A stretch of 58,688 nt of DNA from Actinomycetes bacterium (GCA_021822605.1 JAKAQL010000010.1:1-58688); one strand, 5' to 3'. Counted from the stretch's first letter, positions 35,088-44,773 are shown. Notes: generated by a model not told the origin, from the sequence alone. Numbers and translations: made by a program.

Positions 35088-35873
35088 GTGAGTAAATATA
35101 AATTTAGAGAGCAGCGAGGTCTCCAATCAATTGGAGGAGTGCACAAGGTGACGAAGTCTGCCGGGCCGCTTGGAGGGGTTCTGGCAGCGGGCCTCGTACT
35201 GTCAGCCTGCAATCTTCCGAGTTTCGGTGCCTTTAAAGGCAATACCGTGCAAGGGAACAGCACTTTTCATCTCTTCCAGGGTTTCTTTGTTGCCTCAATC
35301 TTTGTCGGAGGCATCACCTTCATCCTTTTAGCATTGGCGATTATTCGATTCCGTCGCAAGGGGGAGTCGATCATCCCTAAACAGATTCATGGCAACACCA
35401 AGCTTGAGGTGTTTTACACAATCGTTCCAGTGCTCATCGTCGCAGTGCTGTATTTCTTTACCGTACGCGTCGAGAACAAGGTGGATACGGTGGCCCGTAA
35501 CCCCAATCTGCGGGTGGATGTCACCGGATTTCAGTGGGGCTGGAAGTTCTTCTACCCGAAGTATGGGGTGACCACTATCACCAAAGGTGTCGACCTGTAT
35601 CCCACGCTTGAGTTGCCGGTGGGTGAGACTGCCACGTTCCGCTTGGTCTCTAACGATGTCGTTCATGGCTTTTACATGCCGGAGTTTGATTTCTCACGGT
35701 ATGCGTTGCCCGGCGTGACTAACTACTTCGATTTCACGCCCCAGCACACGGCGAATTTTATTGGTCGCTGCTCTCAGTTCTGTGGGCTGTACCACGCAGA
35801 CATGCTGTTCTATGTTCATGTTGTCTCCCCGAGTCAGTTCCAGTCCTGGATTCATGCTCATCAGGGGGCTTAG
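35088..35873 (+). CDS. ctaC: Cytochrome c oxidase subunit II (lipoprotein)
   Basis: A 261-residue subunit II with a lipoprotein signal ending in the lipobox LSAC, two membrane helices (about residues 63-88 and 104-122) and a periplasmic CuA domain. The CuA ligands are in CSQFCGLYHADM near residue 227 together with the earlier His of VVHGFYMPEF. VTGFQWGWKFFYP is the aromatic electron-entry region. No haem c domain is attached, as expected when QcrC feeds the oxidase directly. GTG at 35088 has GAGG 6 bases upstream. Confidence 0.95.
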   Translation: MSKYKFREQRGLQSIGGVHKVTKSAGPLGGVLAAGLVLSACNLPSFGAFKGNTVQGNSTFHLFQGFFVASIFVGGITFILLALAIIRFRRKGESIIPKQIHGNTKLEVFYTIVPVLIVAVLYFFTVRVENKVDTVARNPNLRVDVTGFQWGWKFFYPKYGVTTITKGVDLYPTLELPVGETATFRLVSNDVVHGFYMPEFDFSRYALPGVTNYFDFTPQHTANFIGRCSQFCGLYHADMLFYVHVVSPSQFQSWIHAHQGA

Positions 35874-35909
35874 GTTGTGTTGTGTCGAGATAAAGGTTGA
35901 GGTAAGACG

Positions 35910-37595
35910 ATGACGATTCTCCAAGAACCCCAGGTTGCCACAGGATCGGTTCTGCACGAGCAGAAAGCTCCGGGTGGGTTTTATAAATGGATCACCTCCG
36001 TGGACCACAAGGTCATCGGAAAGAACTACATGTACACGGCGTTAGCCTTCATGTTTATTGCGGGTGCGATGGCCCTCCTGATACGCACCCAACTCTTTAA
36101 TCCGAACGGTCATGTCGTCTCATTGCAGACCTACAATGAGCTCTTCACGATTCATGGCTCCATGATGCTGTATCTGTTCGCCGGCCCATTTGCCTTTGGT
36201 GGATTTGCCAACTTCATCGTTCCTTTGCAGATTGGTGCGCCCGACATGGCGTTCCCGAGGCTAAACAATCTTTCGTATTGGCTCTTCCTACTCGGTGGCG
36301 TCACGATGCTGTTTGGCTTCTTCACCGCATCAGGCGCAGCGGCCTTTGGATGGGTCGCCTACGCTCCACTTTCGACCGCACCGTACTCTCCTGGTCCTGG
36401 TCCTGATCTTTGGATCGTCTCGATTGCGATGGTGGGCTTCTCTGGCATCTTCACGGCCGTCAACTTGGTGACTACTATCTTTTATCTGCGCGCTCCTGGT
36501 ATGACTATGTTCCGTATGCCCTTGTTCAGCTGGAGCATGTTGGTCACCGGGGTGCTGATCCTGATCGCTTTTCCGGTCTTAACCGCTGCGCTCGTTTTGC
36601 TCTATGCTGATCGACACTTTGGAGCACACTTCTTTAGCGTCGCTGGTGGTGGTGTCCCGGTGATGTGGCAGAACCTCTTCTGGTTCTTTGGGCACCCGGA
36701 GGTGTATATCCTCGCGCTCCCCTTCTTTGGGATCGTTTCGGAGCTGATCCCGGTCTTTTCGAAGAAGCCCATCTTCGGGTACAAGGGTATGGTGTTTGCG
36801 ACACTTGCGATCGCGGGTCTCTCTACCGGCGTCTGGGCGCACCACATGTTTACCACCGGCACTGTTTTGCTTCCGTTCTTCTCTGCGATGTCGCTGTTGA
36901 TTGCGGTTCCAACTGGCATCAAGGTGTTCACTTGGATCGCTACTATGTGGGGTGGGCAGATCAAGTTCAATACCTCTATGTTGTTCGCGGTTGGCTTTAT
37001 CTTTGCGTTCGTCATGGGCGGGATCACTGGTGTGATGCTGGCATCGCCCCCTATCGATTTCTATACCCATGACACGTACTTTGTTGTCGCGCACTTTCAT
37101 CAGGTGTTGATTGCCACCACGGTCTTCGCTGGTTTCGCTGGTATTTACTACTGGTATCCTAAGCTCACTGGGCGCTTTATGCACGAAGGTCTTGGCAAGT
37201 GGAATTTCTGGGTGACCTTCATCGGATTCTGGTTTACATTTATGCCACAGTATCTACTAGGGCTACGTGGCATGCCTCGTCGTATCGCCATCTACTCACC
37301 TACAGATGGCTTTACCTTCCTGAATCGCATGTCGACGGTTGGGGCTTACATGATGGGGATCGGCATGTTCCTGTTCTTGCTCAACTTCATTGTCTCTTGG
37401 CGCCGCCCAAGGCCCGCGGGCGACAATCCTTGGGATGGGTTCACACTGGAGTGGGCGACGAGCTCCCCTCCTCCGGCGCATAATTTCCATTCCCTGCCAC
37501 CCATTCGATCGGCCCGGCCGACTTGGGATATGAATCACCCGGAGCACGCAGATGCGGTTCCAGTTGTAACAGGAGGTGATGAGAGTGCGGAATGA
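35910..37595 (+). CDS. ctaD: Cytochrome c oxidase subunit I
   Basis: A 561-residue catalytic subunit with 12 helices of an A-type haem-copper oxidase. The haem a ligand lies in [16 protein letters not shown], the CuB and proton-pathway region in [14 protein letters not shown] (including the Glu of A1 enzymes), and AHHMFTTG plus [14 protein letters not shown] supply the remaining CuB and haem ligands. It reduces oxygen to water and pumps protons. In many actinobacteria ctaD is elsewhere; here it is embedded between ctaC and ctaF, completing the cluster. Confidence 0.98.
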   Translation: MTILQEPQVATGSVLHEQKAPGGFYKWITSVDHKVIGKNYMYTALAFMFIAGAMALLIRTQLFNPNGHVVSLQTYNELFTIHGSMMLYLFAGPFAFGGFANFIVPLQIGAPDMAFPRLNNLSYWLFLLGGVTMLFGFFTASGAAAFGWVAYAPLSTAPYSPGPGPDLWIVSIAMVGFSGIFTAVNLVTTIFYLRAPGMTMFRMPLFSWSMLVTGVLILIAFPVLTAALVLLYADRHFGAHFFSVAGGGVPVMWQNLFWFFGHPEVYILALPFFGIVSELIPVFSKKPIFGYKGMVFATLAIAGLSTGVWAHHMFTTGTVLLPFFSAMSLLIAVPTGIKVFTWIATMWGGQIKFNTSMLFAVGFIFAFVMGGITGVMLASPPIDFYTHDTYFVVAHFHQVLIATTVFAGFAGIYYWYPKLTGRFMHEGLGKWNFWVTFIGFWFTFMPQYLLGLRGMPRRIAIYSPTDGFTFLNRMSTVGAYMMGIGMFLFLLNFIVSWRRPRPAGDNPWDGFTLEWATSSPPPAHNFHSLPPIRSARPTWDMNHPEHADAVPVVTGGDESAE

Positions 37596-37998
37596 GTCAC
37601 GGATCTATCTTGGTATTGGTAGCTTCTTTGTTGTTGTCCTGATTATCTATTTTCTGTGGAGTCACGAGTCGACCGGTTCTGTGCTGCTCCTGGCAAGTGC
37701 GGGCCTTGGTTTGATGCCGGGACTGTACTTGGGGTGGTGGTCTCGTAGGATGCAGCCGCGACTTGAAGATACTGAAGTCGAGCCAAAGGATATCACCGGC
37801 GTGATCGGTCAGTTCCCGGAGAATACTATCTTCCCATTCACGTTGGGCGTCGGCGTGTGGCTTGTTGGACTCGCTTTCGTCTTCGGTCTATGGTTTGCCA
37901 TCATCGGTATGGGGTTTGTCTTTGGGGCAGCGATTGGCGCCACACAAGAGTCCAAACGGGCGTCATACTCAGAGGAGGAGAACGTACCCCGCCATTGA
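37585..37998 (+). CDS. ctaF: Cytochrome c oxidase subunit IV, actinobacterial CtaF
   Basis: A 137-residue membrane protein with four helices in two pairs (about 8-26, 32-50, 88-108, 110-126), separated by a soluble segment ending in [16 protein letters not shown]. CtaF is an accessory subunit specific to actinobacterial aa3 oxidases. GTG at 37585 is preferred, with AGGAGG 8 bases upstream and an 11-base overlap with ctaD; GTG at 37576 and ATG at 37579 are too close to that site. It is the last gene of the operon. Confidence 0.88.
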   Translation: MRNESRIYLGIGSFFVVVLIIYFLWSHESTGSVLLLASAGLGLMPGLYLGWWSRRMQPRLEDTEVEPKDITGVIGQFPENTIFPFTLGVGVWLVGLAFVFGLWFAIIGMGFVFGAAIGATQESKRASYSEEENVPRH

Positions 37999-39158
37999 GG
38001 TTGGCGCCTGTTCGGGTTCGCCGTCTGGAGTCGTAGGAACCCTCAGGAATAGGTCGGGTTGTTTGGTTGAATCCGAGTTGACGGCTGATGTGTGCCGCTG
38101 GGCTTTGAGGTCAGAGTGGTCTCATTATAAAGCGGAGTTGTTGTGTCTCTTTGGAGATAGTTTGGCGGCCGCACTCGGTGGTGTCCAAGGGTGTGAACCT
38201 GGCAGCTAGGTTATCCTTGAGACAACTGAGCGGGCGCGAACGCTTGGCGCGGCACAGCTATTTCGGGTCGCCGTCGTCGTTCTGGTGTTGATGGCTGTGT
38301 TCGCAGGCCGGCAAGGAGCTGGGTGAGTATCCGAGTGTGGGCTGTTCCTGCCCGTCGTCGGAAGATTGATGGGTGAGAGGGATGAGCGCCGGGTGTTTGA
38401 GTTGCCGCATCCCGGTGCTGCGAAGTGCGACCGGGATGCGGAGAACCAACAGGGTTAAGAGGGTGTCGCCAGCTGGCTTGGTGATGGGAAGGCCACAGAC
38501 AACGAGGAGGGGTAGCGGGGTTAATGTAGCCCCGGATCGTTCGTTTGGGAAGCACGCTGGTTGGTAATGATCGCGTGAGGGACGACGATTTTGGGGTTGC
38601 CCGATGGAGCTGGTTCCGAGAAGGCGACGGGCGGTGGCAGGTTCCTTTTTAACGTTGTCGGCTGTAGGGGATGGGTAGATTGACTATCGGTCGGGCTCTT
38701 TTCCTTATCGTCTGCGCGTCTTCTGTCGCCACTCTCCTGCGAGAGTTCGGTAGCCAGGCGGGTTGGTGAAGTCATTGAGAGCTTGATGGGAGATCGAGAT
38801 CCTGGGTGCGCTGTCGTGTTCTGGGTTGAGCGCTCGCTCTTGGGGTAGTGGTCACCCTGATCCGGGAGCGATCAGCCTCCCTGTCAGAATCTGTGTGGGG
38901 ATGATGACTGTGTTGGAGGCAACGACCGCACATAGCGCCCAGGGGGTGGTAGGTGTTGGATGTCTTGGGCTCACCCTCAGCCAGCGGATATCACGGTTTG
39001 ACTCCGCCGTCATGGCGGATCGTTGCAGGACGGGTCATTGGCCCGTACCTGTGCATCCCCTCCCAACGTGGCTGACCTTAAGGGACCACGAACGTCGGCT
39101 CGGATACTTAGTTGCGTAGGAGAGGTCCAGTCCGAAATAGGTCGGAATCGCGGCGATT
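37999..39158. other. 1.16-kb region without a supportable gene
   Basis: This is the longest gene-free stretch in the window, between ctaF and tatA. Open frames exist on both strands (for example the minus frame around 38258-38650) but their Pro/Arg/His-rich translations match nothing I recognise and lack ribosome sites. A decayed gene or insertion-sequence remnant is possible but no transposase motif or terminal repeats are seen. It contains one striking 12-bp inverted repeat at 38405-38441. Confidence 0.55.
38405..38441. repeat. Perfect 12-bp inverted repeat with 13-base loop
   Basis: CCGCATCCCGGT (38405-38416) and ACCGGGATGCGG (38430-38441) are exact reverse complements. No T-run follows on either side, and it is far from any gene end, so it is not a standard terminator. 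It may be an RNA hairpin, a protein-binding site or a remnant of a mobile element. Confidence 0.9.
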
Positions 39159-39353
39159 CTATTCAGGTTTGGTACCCTCGTCAGGCTTGGCTGTGTCTGA
39201 GCGAGATCCTTCGTCAACACCCTTCTTGAACTCGGAGGTTGCTGACCCAATAGAACGGGCCAGACCGGGCAGCCGTTTGCCTCCAAAGATGAGGAGGAGC
39301 ACGACGACGACCACGATAAGGTCGGTAGGGCTGAATATGTCTGCTAGTAACAT
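39159..39353 (-). CDS. tatA: Twin-arginine translocase subunit TatA
   Basis: A 64-residue TatA/E protein: a short N-terminal membrane helix (DLIVVVVVLLLIF), the hinge FGGKRLP, then an amphipathic helix GLARSIGSATSEFKKGV and an acidic tail. It forms the pore component for export of folded Tat substrates. ATG at 39353 has AGGAG 4 bases upstream; further upstream in-frame codons lack a site. The Rieske protein of the nearby respiratory operon is a probable client. tatC is not in the window. Confidence 0.92.
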   Translation of the reverse strand: MLLADIFSPTDLIVVVVVLLLIFGGKRLPGLARSIGSATSEFKKGVDEGSRSDTAKPDEGTKPE

Positions 39354-39403
39354 GGTACTCCTTCGGTACTTCTCCATTAACTTAGCACGAGAGGTTGAAT
39401 AAA

Positions 39404-40039
39404 GTGAACTTTCTCGTCTCCCGGCTATTATCCGTTCCTTCGTTGCTAGCGCTCGTTTTGGTTTTTGGCTTTCCGGCTTTGGAGGCTTCGATCTTTCTGG
39501 GTTTTATTTTTCCCGGGGAGACCGCAGTCGTGTTGGGTGGGGTACTGGCGGCAGAGGGCCGGTTTCCGGTCTGGTTGGTAGGTGCCGTAGCGGCCTCCGG
39601 CGCGATTATTGGGGACTCGGTGGGCTATTGGGTTGGTGCTCGATACGGACCGCGACTCATCAAGAGGATCCCGCGAAGGTTGTTAAAGCCGGAATCACTC
39701 GACAAAGCTATCGATCTATTGCGTCGCCGTGGTGGCCTCGGTGTGTTTGTTGGTCGATTCACGACGGTGTTGCGAGTGCTCATTCCCGGAGCGGCGGGTA
39801 TTGCGGAGATGCGCTATCGACGGTTTCTGTTCTTCAACGCGCTGGGTGGCATCTGTTGGGCTGGACTCTATACGGCGCTTGGCTATGTTGCAGGAGCAAA
39901 CTATGCGTCTGTTCTCAAGGATGCGAGCACGAGCAGTGAGATTGTGCTCGCGGTAGTCGTTGTCTTGTTCTTCGGCGTGGGAATGTATCGTCACTTCGGA
40001 CCTCCGTTGAGGAGGCCCAAGTCATCGCCTGAAGGCTAG
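39404..40039 (+). CDS. DedA family membrane protein
   Basis: A protein of about 211 residues in the DedA/SNARE-associated family, now linked to undecaprenyl-phosphate and phospholipid scrambling. It shows FPALEASIFLGFIFPGE, GAxxGDxxGYWxGRxxG-type GAIIGDSVGYWVGARYG near residue 75, and the key VFVGRFTTVLRVLIPGAAG near 118, followed by two C-terminal membrane segments. GTG at 39404 with AGAGG upstream is preferred over TTG at 39395. It diverges from tatA and converges on the glycosyltransferase gene. Confidence 0.9.
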   Translation: MNFLVSRLLSVPSLLALVLVFGFPALEASIFLGFIFPGETAVVLGGVLAAEGRFPVWLVGAVAASGAIIGDSVGYWVGARYGPRLIKRIPRRLLKPESLDKAIDLLRRRGGLGVFVGRFTTVLRVLIPGAAGIAEMRYRRFLFFNALGGICWAGLYTALGYVAGANYASVLKDASTSSEIVLAVVVVLFFGVGMYRHFGPPLRRPKSSPEG

Positions 40040-40071
40040 TTTGAACCCGGTCGGGATTGTTCTTGGGGTTA

Positions 40072-40941
40072 TCAGGTCACCTTTCGGCGGTGTAGCCGTT
40101 CCTCAAGGAAAGGAATCGTGAGTGTCCTGGCCGCTTGAAGTTGTGCGACTGGCGACGATCGCACAGCCTCGAGGACGATCTTGGGTAGCAGCGACAAGTC
40201 ACGGTTCAGCAGTGCAGCGATGAACATGCGTTGGGTGTGCCATGCTAAAATCCGCTCCCGATCGGCTGGATCAAGGAGGGCCATGGCCGCAGTGGCTCCT
40301 ATCATCTGTTGGAGAGCGAGCCAGAAGCGACCGAGATCCTTTGAGACGCCGCCAGGTGAGTCGCGATAGAGGACAAGATCCTGCTCAAGGACTGCTAGGG
40401 CGCCCAACTTGGCACAGGCGATCCAATATGCCCAGTCTTCGACTGAGTCTAAAGCGGGGTTGAATTCGCCTACGGCAGTCGTCAGCTCCTTGCGGATAAG
40501 GACAGTTGACGTTTGGAATTGATTCATGAGGGCGAGGTCTCGATAGCTCAACCAACGGATCGATAAGTTTTGTTGAGGACTAGGAGTTGTACGCGACCAA
40601 CGTGTCGCGATGAGGTCGAGTTGTGGATAGCGTTTGAGGACGCTGATCTGGCGCTCCAGCTTTGTGGGATGCCATAGGTCGTCATCGTCGAGGAACGCGA
40701 TAAAGTCGCCGCTGGCATGGGCCATCCCAACGTTACGTGCCGCCGAAACGCCTCGGTTGGTCTGCTCTATGATGGTTGCGGTCGGCACGAGACTCCGCGC
40801 AAGTGCCGCCGAGCCGTCTGTTGAGCCGTCATCGACGACGATGATCTCAAGGGGCTGGACTGTCTGTCCGGTTACGCTGATGAGAGCGTCGGCAAGGGTG
40901 TCGCGGGCGTTGAAGCAGGGGACAATGACTGAGATTTGCAT
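40072..40941 (-). CDS. Family 2 glycosyltransferase
   Basis: A 289-residue inverting GT-A glycosyltransferase. ISVIVPCFNARDTLADAL, EIIVVDDGSTDGS, GVSAARNVG and the metal-binding FLDDDDLWHPTKL are the standard blocks, with a catalytic-base region at SVEDWAYW near residue 168. The C-terminal 110 residues are helical and variable, so donor and acceptor are unknown. It is a single gene divergent from murE and may act in cell-surface polysaccharide synthesis. Confidence 0.9.
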   Translation of the reverse strand: MQISVIVPCFNARDTLADALISVTGQTVQPLEIIVVDDGSTDGSAALARSLVPTATIIEQTNRGVSAARNVGMAHASGDFIAFLDDDDLWHPTKLERQISVLKRYPQLDLIATRWSRTTPSPQQNLSIRWLSYRDLALMNQFQTSTVLIRKELTTAVGEFNPALDSVEDWAYWIACAKLGALAVLEQDLVLYRDSPGGVSKDLGRFWLALQQMIGATAAMALLDPADRERILAWHTQRMFIAALLNRDLSLLPKIVLEAVRSSPVAQLQAARTLTIPFLEERLHRRKVT

Positions 40942-41021
40942 AGACTCCCAGGATTCTGTTGACGGTTGCGGCTGCTAGCCTAGCATCTCATGAGTGATGG
41001 CTTTTCGGCGGGACGATCTTA

Positions 41022-42479
41022 TTGCCTGGATTAGCAGAGCTCGCAAGCTTGTTACCCTCGGCTGAGCTGATTGGTGAGTCGGTGCCGCTGACGGATTTGA
41101 CACTTGATTCGCGCGCGGTTCGGCCTGGGTCACTGTTCTGTGCAACCCGTGGTAGCCGCTATGACGGGCATGTATTCATTGAGGACGCCATCGAGGCTGG
41201 TGCAGTCGCGGTGATGGTCGCACATCCAGTGGACGTCAGGATCCCACAGTTGATCGTTCCTTCGGTGCGCCATGCGATCGGCCGTGTAGCGAGTTACTTC
41301 TTTGGAGATCCATCGCGGTCCTTAGAGGTCATCGGAATTACTGGAACGAATGGAAAGACAACCACCTCGTATCTTGTCGAGTCGGTACTCAATCGAACGC
41401 ACCGTAGCGTCGGCCTGATCGGCACTATCGAGTCAAGGTTTGCGGGACTGAATCGGCCGAGTATTTATACCACTCCCGAGGCTCCTGACCTGCACCGCTT
41501 GTTGGCCGATATGCTACATGATGGGACTCAGTCGGTGGTGATGGAGGTCTCATCGCACGGCATCGATCAGCATCGGATTGATTCGATGCGTTTTGAGGTG
41601 GCGGTGTTTACCAACCTGTCTCCAGAGCATCTTGATTATCACGGCACGATGGAGCAGTACTACTACACCAAGGCGCGATTGTTTGTGCCCGAGCTGACCA
41701 ATGTAGCAGTTATCGGTACGGATACCGAGTGGGGCCTTCGTCTTGCCAGTCAAGTTGCTGTCGAACATGTCACGTATGGCCCTGGGCCGACGAATGATTT
41801 TGTGGTGTCCAATATTGAGTTGGTGCCCCTCGGCACCCGTTTTCTCCTGCGACACCGTGGGCAGACAACGCAGCTAACTGTTCCAATCCTTGGTGCGCAC
41901 AATGCCTACAATGCTGCTGCTGCAGCAGCAGTGGGTTTCGCCCTTGGGGTAGACCAGGATGATATTTACACGGGAATCGAGAATTGTCATGCGGTGGCTG
42001 GCCGGTTTGAGTCAATCGCGATGGGTCAGGATTTTCAGGTGGTGGTGGACTATGCCCATACCCCAGATGCAATTCGCTCTCTCATCGAGACGGTCAGACT
42101 CCAGTCATCGGCTGGCAAGGTTATTCTGGTCGCAGGAGCTCGAGGACGACGCGACCGACTTAAGCGTCCAGAGCTTGGCCGTGCGGCAGCGACGAGTGAT
42201 CTCGCGATCTTGACGGCGGATAATCCAGGAGATGAAGAGCCTGCCGAGATTGTCGCGCAGCTGCTGGCTGGCACCCTCGACGTCGCTACCTCTCAGATTG
42301 TGGTCGAGCTCGATAGACGAAGGGCGATTGAACTCGCGATCAACGAAGCGGAACCGGGAGATACTGTGCTTATCGTTGGGAGAGGACATGAACAGAGCCT
42401 GAGGGTCGGGCCAGCGGTTGTCTATCTTGATGATCGCGAGGTGGCGCGTTCGGCGTTGGCAGCGAGAAAGGGCAGCTGA
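41022..42479 (+). CDS. murE: UDP-N-acetylmuramoyl-tripeptide synthetase MurE
   Basis: A 485-residue Mur ligase that adds the third amino acid to the peptidoglycan stem. LTLDSRAVRPGSLF near residue 27, the ATP loop GITGTNGKTTTSYLVE near 107, the SSHG and YYYTKARLF (carbamylated Lys) region near 225, and VVVDYAHTPDAI near 345 are all present. The substrate-specificity motif, DNPR in meso-diaminopimelate enzymes, reads DNPG here (TADNPGDEEP near 407), so the amino acid added is uncertain. The TTG start lacks a good ribosome site. The gene is alone, outside a murein cluster, and converges on an ABC exporter. Confidence 0.93.
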   Translation: MPGLAELASLLPSAELIGESVPLTDLTLDSRAVRPGSLFCATRGSRYDGHVFIEDAIEAGAVAVMVAHPVDVRIPQLIVPSVRHAIGRVASYFFGDPSRSLEVIGITGTNGKTTTSYLVESVLNRTHRSVGLIGTIESRFAGLNRPSIYTTPEAPDLHRLLADMLHDGTQSVVMEVSSHGIDQHRIDSMRFEVAVFTNLSPEHLDYHGTMEQYYYTKARLFVPELTNVAVIGTDTEWGLRLASQVAVEHVTYGPGPTNDFVVSNIELVPLGTRFLLRHRGQTTQLTVPILGAHNAYNAAAAAAVGFALGVDQDDIYTGIENCHAVAGRFESIAMGQDFQVVVDYAHTPDAIRSLIETVRLQSSAGKVILVAGARGRRDRLKRPELGRAAATSDLAILTADNPGDEEPAEIVAQLLAGTLDVATSQIVVELDRRRAIELAINEAEPGDTVLIVGRGHEQSLRVGPAVVYLDDREVARSALAARKGS

Positions 42480-42482
42480 GAG

Positions 42483-43319
42483 CTACACCCGCTTACGGTA
42501 GATGTTGACCGACAATGGGATCATGATGATCAAGAGGCCGACGCACCAGATGATTGCAGTGAGGGTGAGGTCGCCAGTTGAGGATCCTGCTGCATGTGCT
42601 GCTACTGGCCCATCCATGAGGCTTCTCGCCGCGTTCACGGCCACGCTCAACGGTTGGTGATTCGCAAAGCCACGCAGCCATGAGGGCATGGTCTCTACCG
42701 GCACGAAGGCCGAGGAGGCGAAGGTGAGCGGAAAAAGCAAGGGGAAGGCCATCACCTGGGCGGTTTCACTGTTGGGCGCAGCGAGCCCGATCAGGGCAAA
42801 GAACCAGGAGAGCGCATAGGCAAAGAGCAGCGCGATCCCGATGCCCGCGAGGAACTCTCCTACGTTGGTTCCGATCCGGAACCCGACAAGGAAGCCGACG
42901 ATCACCATGATGACAATGACTACCAAGTTGCGGATGAGGTCGGCGATGGTTCTGCCTGCGAGAACCGCAGAGCGTGTCATCGGGAGCGCGTGGAAGCGTT
43001 CGATAATCCCTTTCTGCAGGTCCTCAGCCAAGCCAACGCCGGTCTGCACCGAACCAAAGGCGATCGTTTGAATAAAGATCCCGGGCATCAGGTAATTGAC
43101 GTAGCTCAAGCCGAGCTTGGAGGTCTCCGAACCGATGGCTCCCCCGAAAACATAACGGAAGAGGAGGACGAACATGACGGGTTGGATGGTTGAGAAGACC
43201 AGTGACTGGGGTATGCGGACGTAGTTCAGCAGGTTGCGTTTGGTGATCGTCAGGGCATCGGCCGTCATCCAATAGAGACGCGAGCGGTGCGGGTTGGCAG
43301 TGAGTTCAGCGAGTGCCAT
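42483..43319 (-). CDS. ABC-2 type exporter permease (DrrB-like)
   Basis: A 278-residue integral membrane protein with six predicted helices. RNLLNYVRIPQSLVFSTIQPVMFVLLFRYVFGG at the N-terminus, FGSVQTGVGLAEDLQKGIIERFHALPMTRSAVLAGR in the middle and the C-terminal FASSAFVPVETMPSWLRGFANHQP match the daunorubicin-resistance DrrB permease family. It pairs with the ATPase gene 3 bases upstream. The substrate, a drug or a lipid, cannot be read. Confidence 0.93.
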   Translation of the reverse strand: MALAELTANPHRSRLYWMTADALTITKRNLLNYVRIPQSLVFSTIQPVMFVLLFRYVFGGAIGSETSKLGLSYVNYLMPGIFIQTIAFGSVQTGVGLAEDLQKGIIERFHALPMTRSAVLAGRTIADLIRNLVVIVIMVIVGFLVGFRIGTNVGEFLAGIGIALLFAYALSWFFALIGLAAPNSETAQVMAFPLLFPLTFASSAFVPVETMPSWLRGFANHQPLSVAVNAARSLMDGPVAAHAAGSSTGDLTLTAIIWCVGLLIIMIPLSVNIYRKRV

Positions 43320-43322
43320 GGG

Positions 43323-44270
43323 CTATCCTTCCGTTGCGGCAGGTTGGTCGGTGAGTGCGAGAAAAACGTCATCCAAGCTCGGTTCTCGCAGGTTGATCCG
43401 AGTTGGGTTAATTTTCTCGTCGAGGAGACGCTCCAGTACAAGCGCTGTAGTCGCGGCCCCGTCAGCTACTGGGATCTCCAGCCGATCCTCGATCTGTTGA
43501 ACGGCCGCTGCTGCTAGCGCCACGACCGCAGTCTTTGCTTTACTAGCGACTTGTTCGTCTTTGAAGGACAGCTCTAGCACCGTCGCGCCAAAATTTGCCT
43601 TGAGTTCGTCGGGAGTACCCTCCGCGATGACCAGGCCATGGTCGACGACAGCGATTCTAGAGGCAAGACGGTCCGCCTCCTCGAGATATTGCGTGGTGAG
43701 CAGCACCGTCGTCCCATCGATCAGGAGTTTCTCGATGATCTCCCAGAGGTCGTTGCGACTCTTCGGATCGAGGCCGGTGGTGGGCTCATCCAAGAACAGC
43801 ACAGGAGGGCGAGCTACGAGTGCCGCGGCAAGGTCAAGCCTCCGTCGCATGCCTCCTGAGTAGGTGCTGAGCACCCGTTTCGATGCGTAGTCGAGGCCAA
43901 AATCATGTAGGAGTTCAGCAGTGCGGTCCCGTGATACCTGCTTGGGAAGGTGGTTGAGTCGGCCGATCATAAAGAGGTTCTCCTCGCCTGTCAGCCGTTC
44001 ATCAACTGCCGCGGCCTGACCCGCGAGGCCGAGGTGTTCTCGCACCTGTTGGGGAGATTTGGTAACGTCGACGCCCATGATGGTCGCCACGCCAGTGTCT
44101 GGAGCGATGATGGTGGTGAGAATCCTTACAATTGTCGTCTTCCCTGCGCCGTTGGGGCCGAGGAGACCGAAAACGGTGCCCGTCTCCACCTGGAAACTTA
44201 CATCGTCTAGTGCGGTAACTCCTCCTTTAAACGTTTTGCGTAAGTTGCGCACCTCGATGGCTACGGTCAT
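43323..44270 (-). CDS. ABC transporter ATP-binding protein (DrrA-like)
   Basis: A 315-residue ATPase energising the DrrB-like permease. Walker A is GLLGPNGAGKTT near residue 36, the Q-loop region follows, the ABC signature is YSGGMRRRLDLAAALVARPP near 135, Walker B is VLFLDEPTTGLDP, and the C-terminal 90 residues form the DrrA-type accessory domain (NPTRINLREPSLDDVFLALT). It precedes the permease by 3 bases in one operon. The 297 bases upstream, up to tRNA-Arg, hold nothing I recognise apart from a 10-bp direct duplication, AGTCCCGGTG, near 44399. Confidence 0.95.
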   Translation of the reverse strand: MTVAIEVRNLRKTFKGGVTALDDVSFQVETGTVFGLLGPNGAGKTTIVRILTTIIAPDTGVATIMGVDVTKSPQQVREHLGLAGQAAAVDERLTGEENLFMIGRLNHLPKQVSRDRTAELLHDFGLDYASKRVLSTYSGGMRRRLDLAAALVARPPVLFLDEPTTGLDPKSRNDLWEIIEKLLIDGTTVLLTTQYLEEADRLASRIAVVDHGLVIAEGTPDELKANFGATVLELSFKDEQVASKAKTAVVALAAAAVQQIEDRLEIPVADGAATTALVLERLLDEKINPTRINLREPSLDDVFLALTDQPAATEG

Positions 44271-44567
44271 CTCACCTCCGGTGAATCACTCATGTAGTAC
44301 GTCGCTTGTCGAGCTTCACCCGCCTCAGACGCAATCAGCCTCGGGCAGCTCTCCAAAGACTAGTTGTACCTACACACTTCTCATGACTCTAACGCCGGAA
44401 GTCCCGGTGAATAGTCCCGGTGGTGAGTGATGGATTTCTTGGGTCCGCGCGATGTGGGCAGTTGCACTCTTGTCGTCCGGCTTCGGTGGTGTGTGGCTGC
44501 CTGCTAATAGCTGATCGAGCGCAGCAGGTCAATTTACTGGACCTAGGGGAGCCGTGCTACACCTGGG

Positions 44568-44639
44568 CGCCCCCGGTAGGATTCGAACCTACGCACCCGG
44601 CTCCGGAGGCCGGTGCTCTATCCCCTGAGCTACGGGGGC
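44568..44639 (-). tRNA. tRNA-Arg (anticodon CCG)
   Basis: The 72-nt cloverleaf on the minus strand has acceptor arms GCCCCCG/CGGGGGC, D-arm GCTC/GAGC, anticodon stem CCGGC/GCCGG around loop CTCCGGA (anticodon CCG, codon CGG), a 4-base variable loop, and T-arm GTAGG-TTCGAAT-CCTAC. Discriminator G; no encoded CCA. It is divergent from argS, the enzyme that charges it. Confidence 0.95.
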
Positions 44640-44773
44640 TCAATCGGTCGAAGCTGAGTCTAGCGTTGTCTGGGGCGCCGAGTGCATCGTCTCAGCCGGT
44701 GACGCTGATATGCTTTGCTCAAAGCTCTTCGTTTCCAAGCGATAACTGTATTCGACAAGTGAAGGAGTAGACA

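Noticed and set aside
38211-38775. Minus-strand frames that could be a decayed transposase
   Set aside because: The translations are Pro/His/Arg-rich, match no transposase motif, and no terminal repeats or target duplications are visible.
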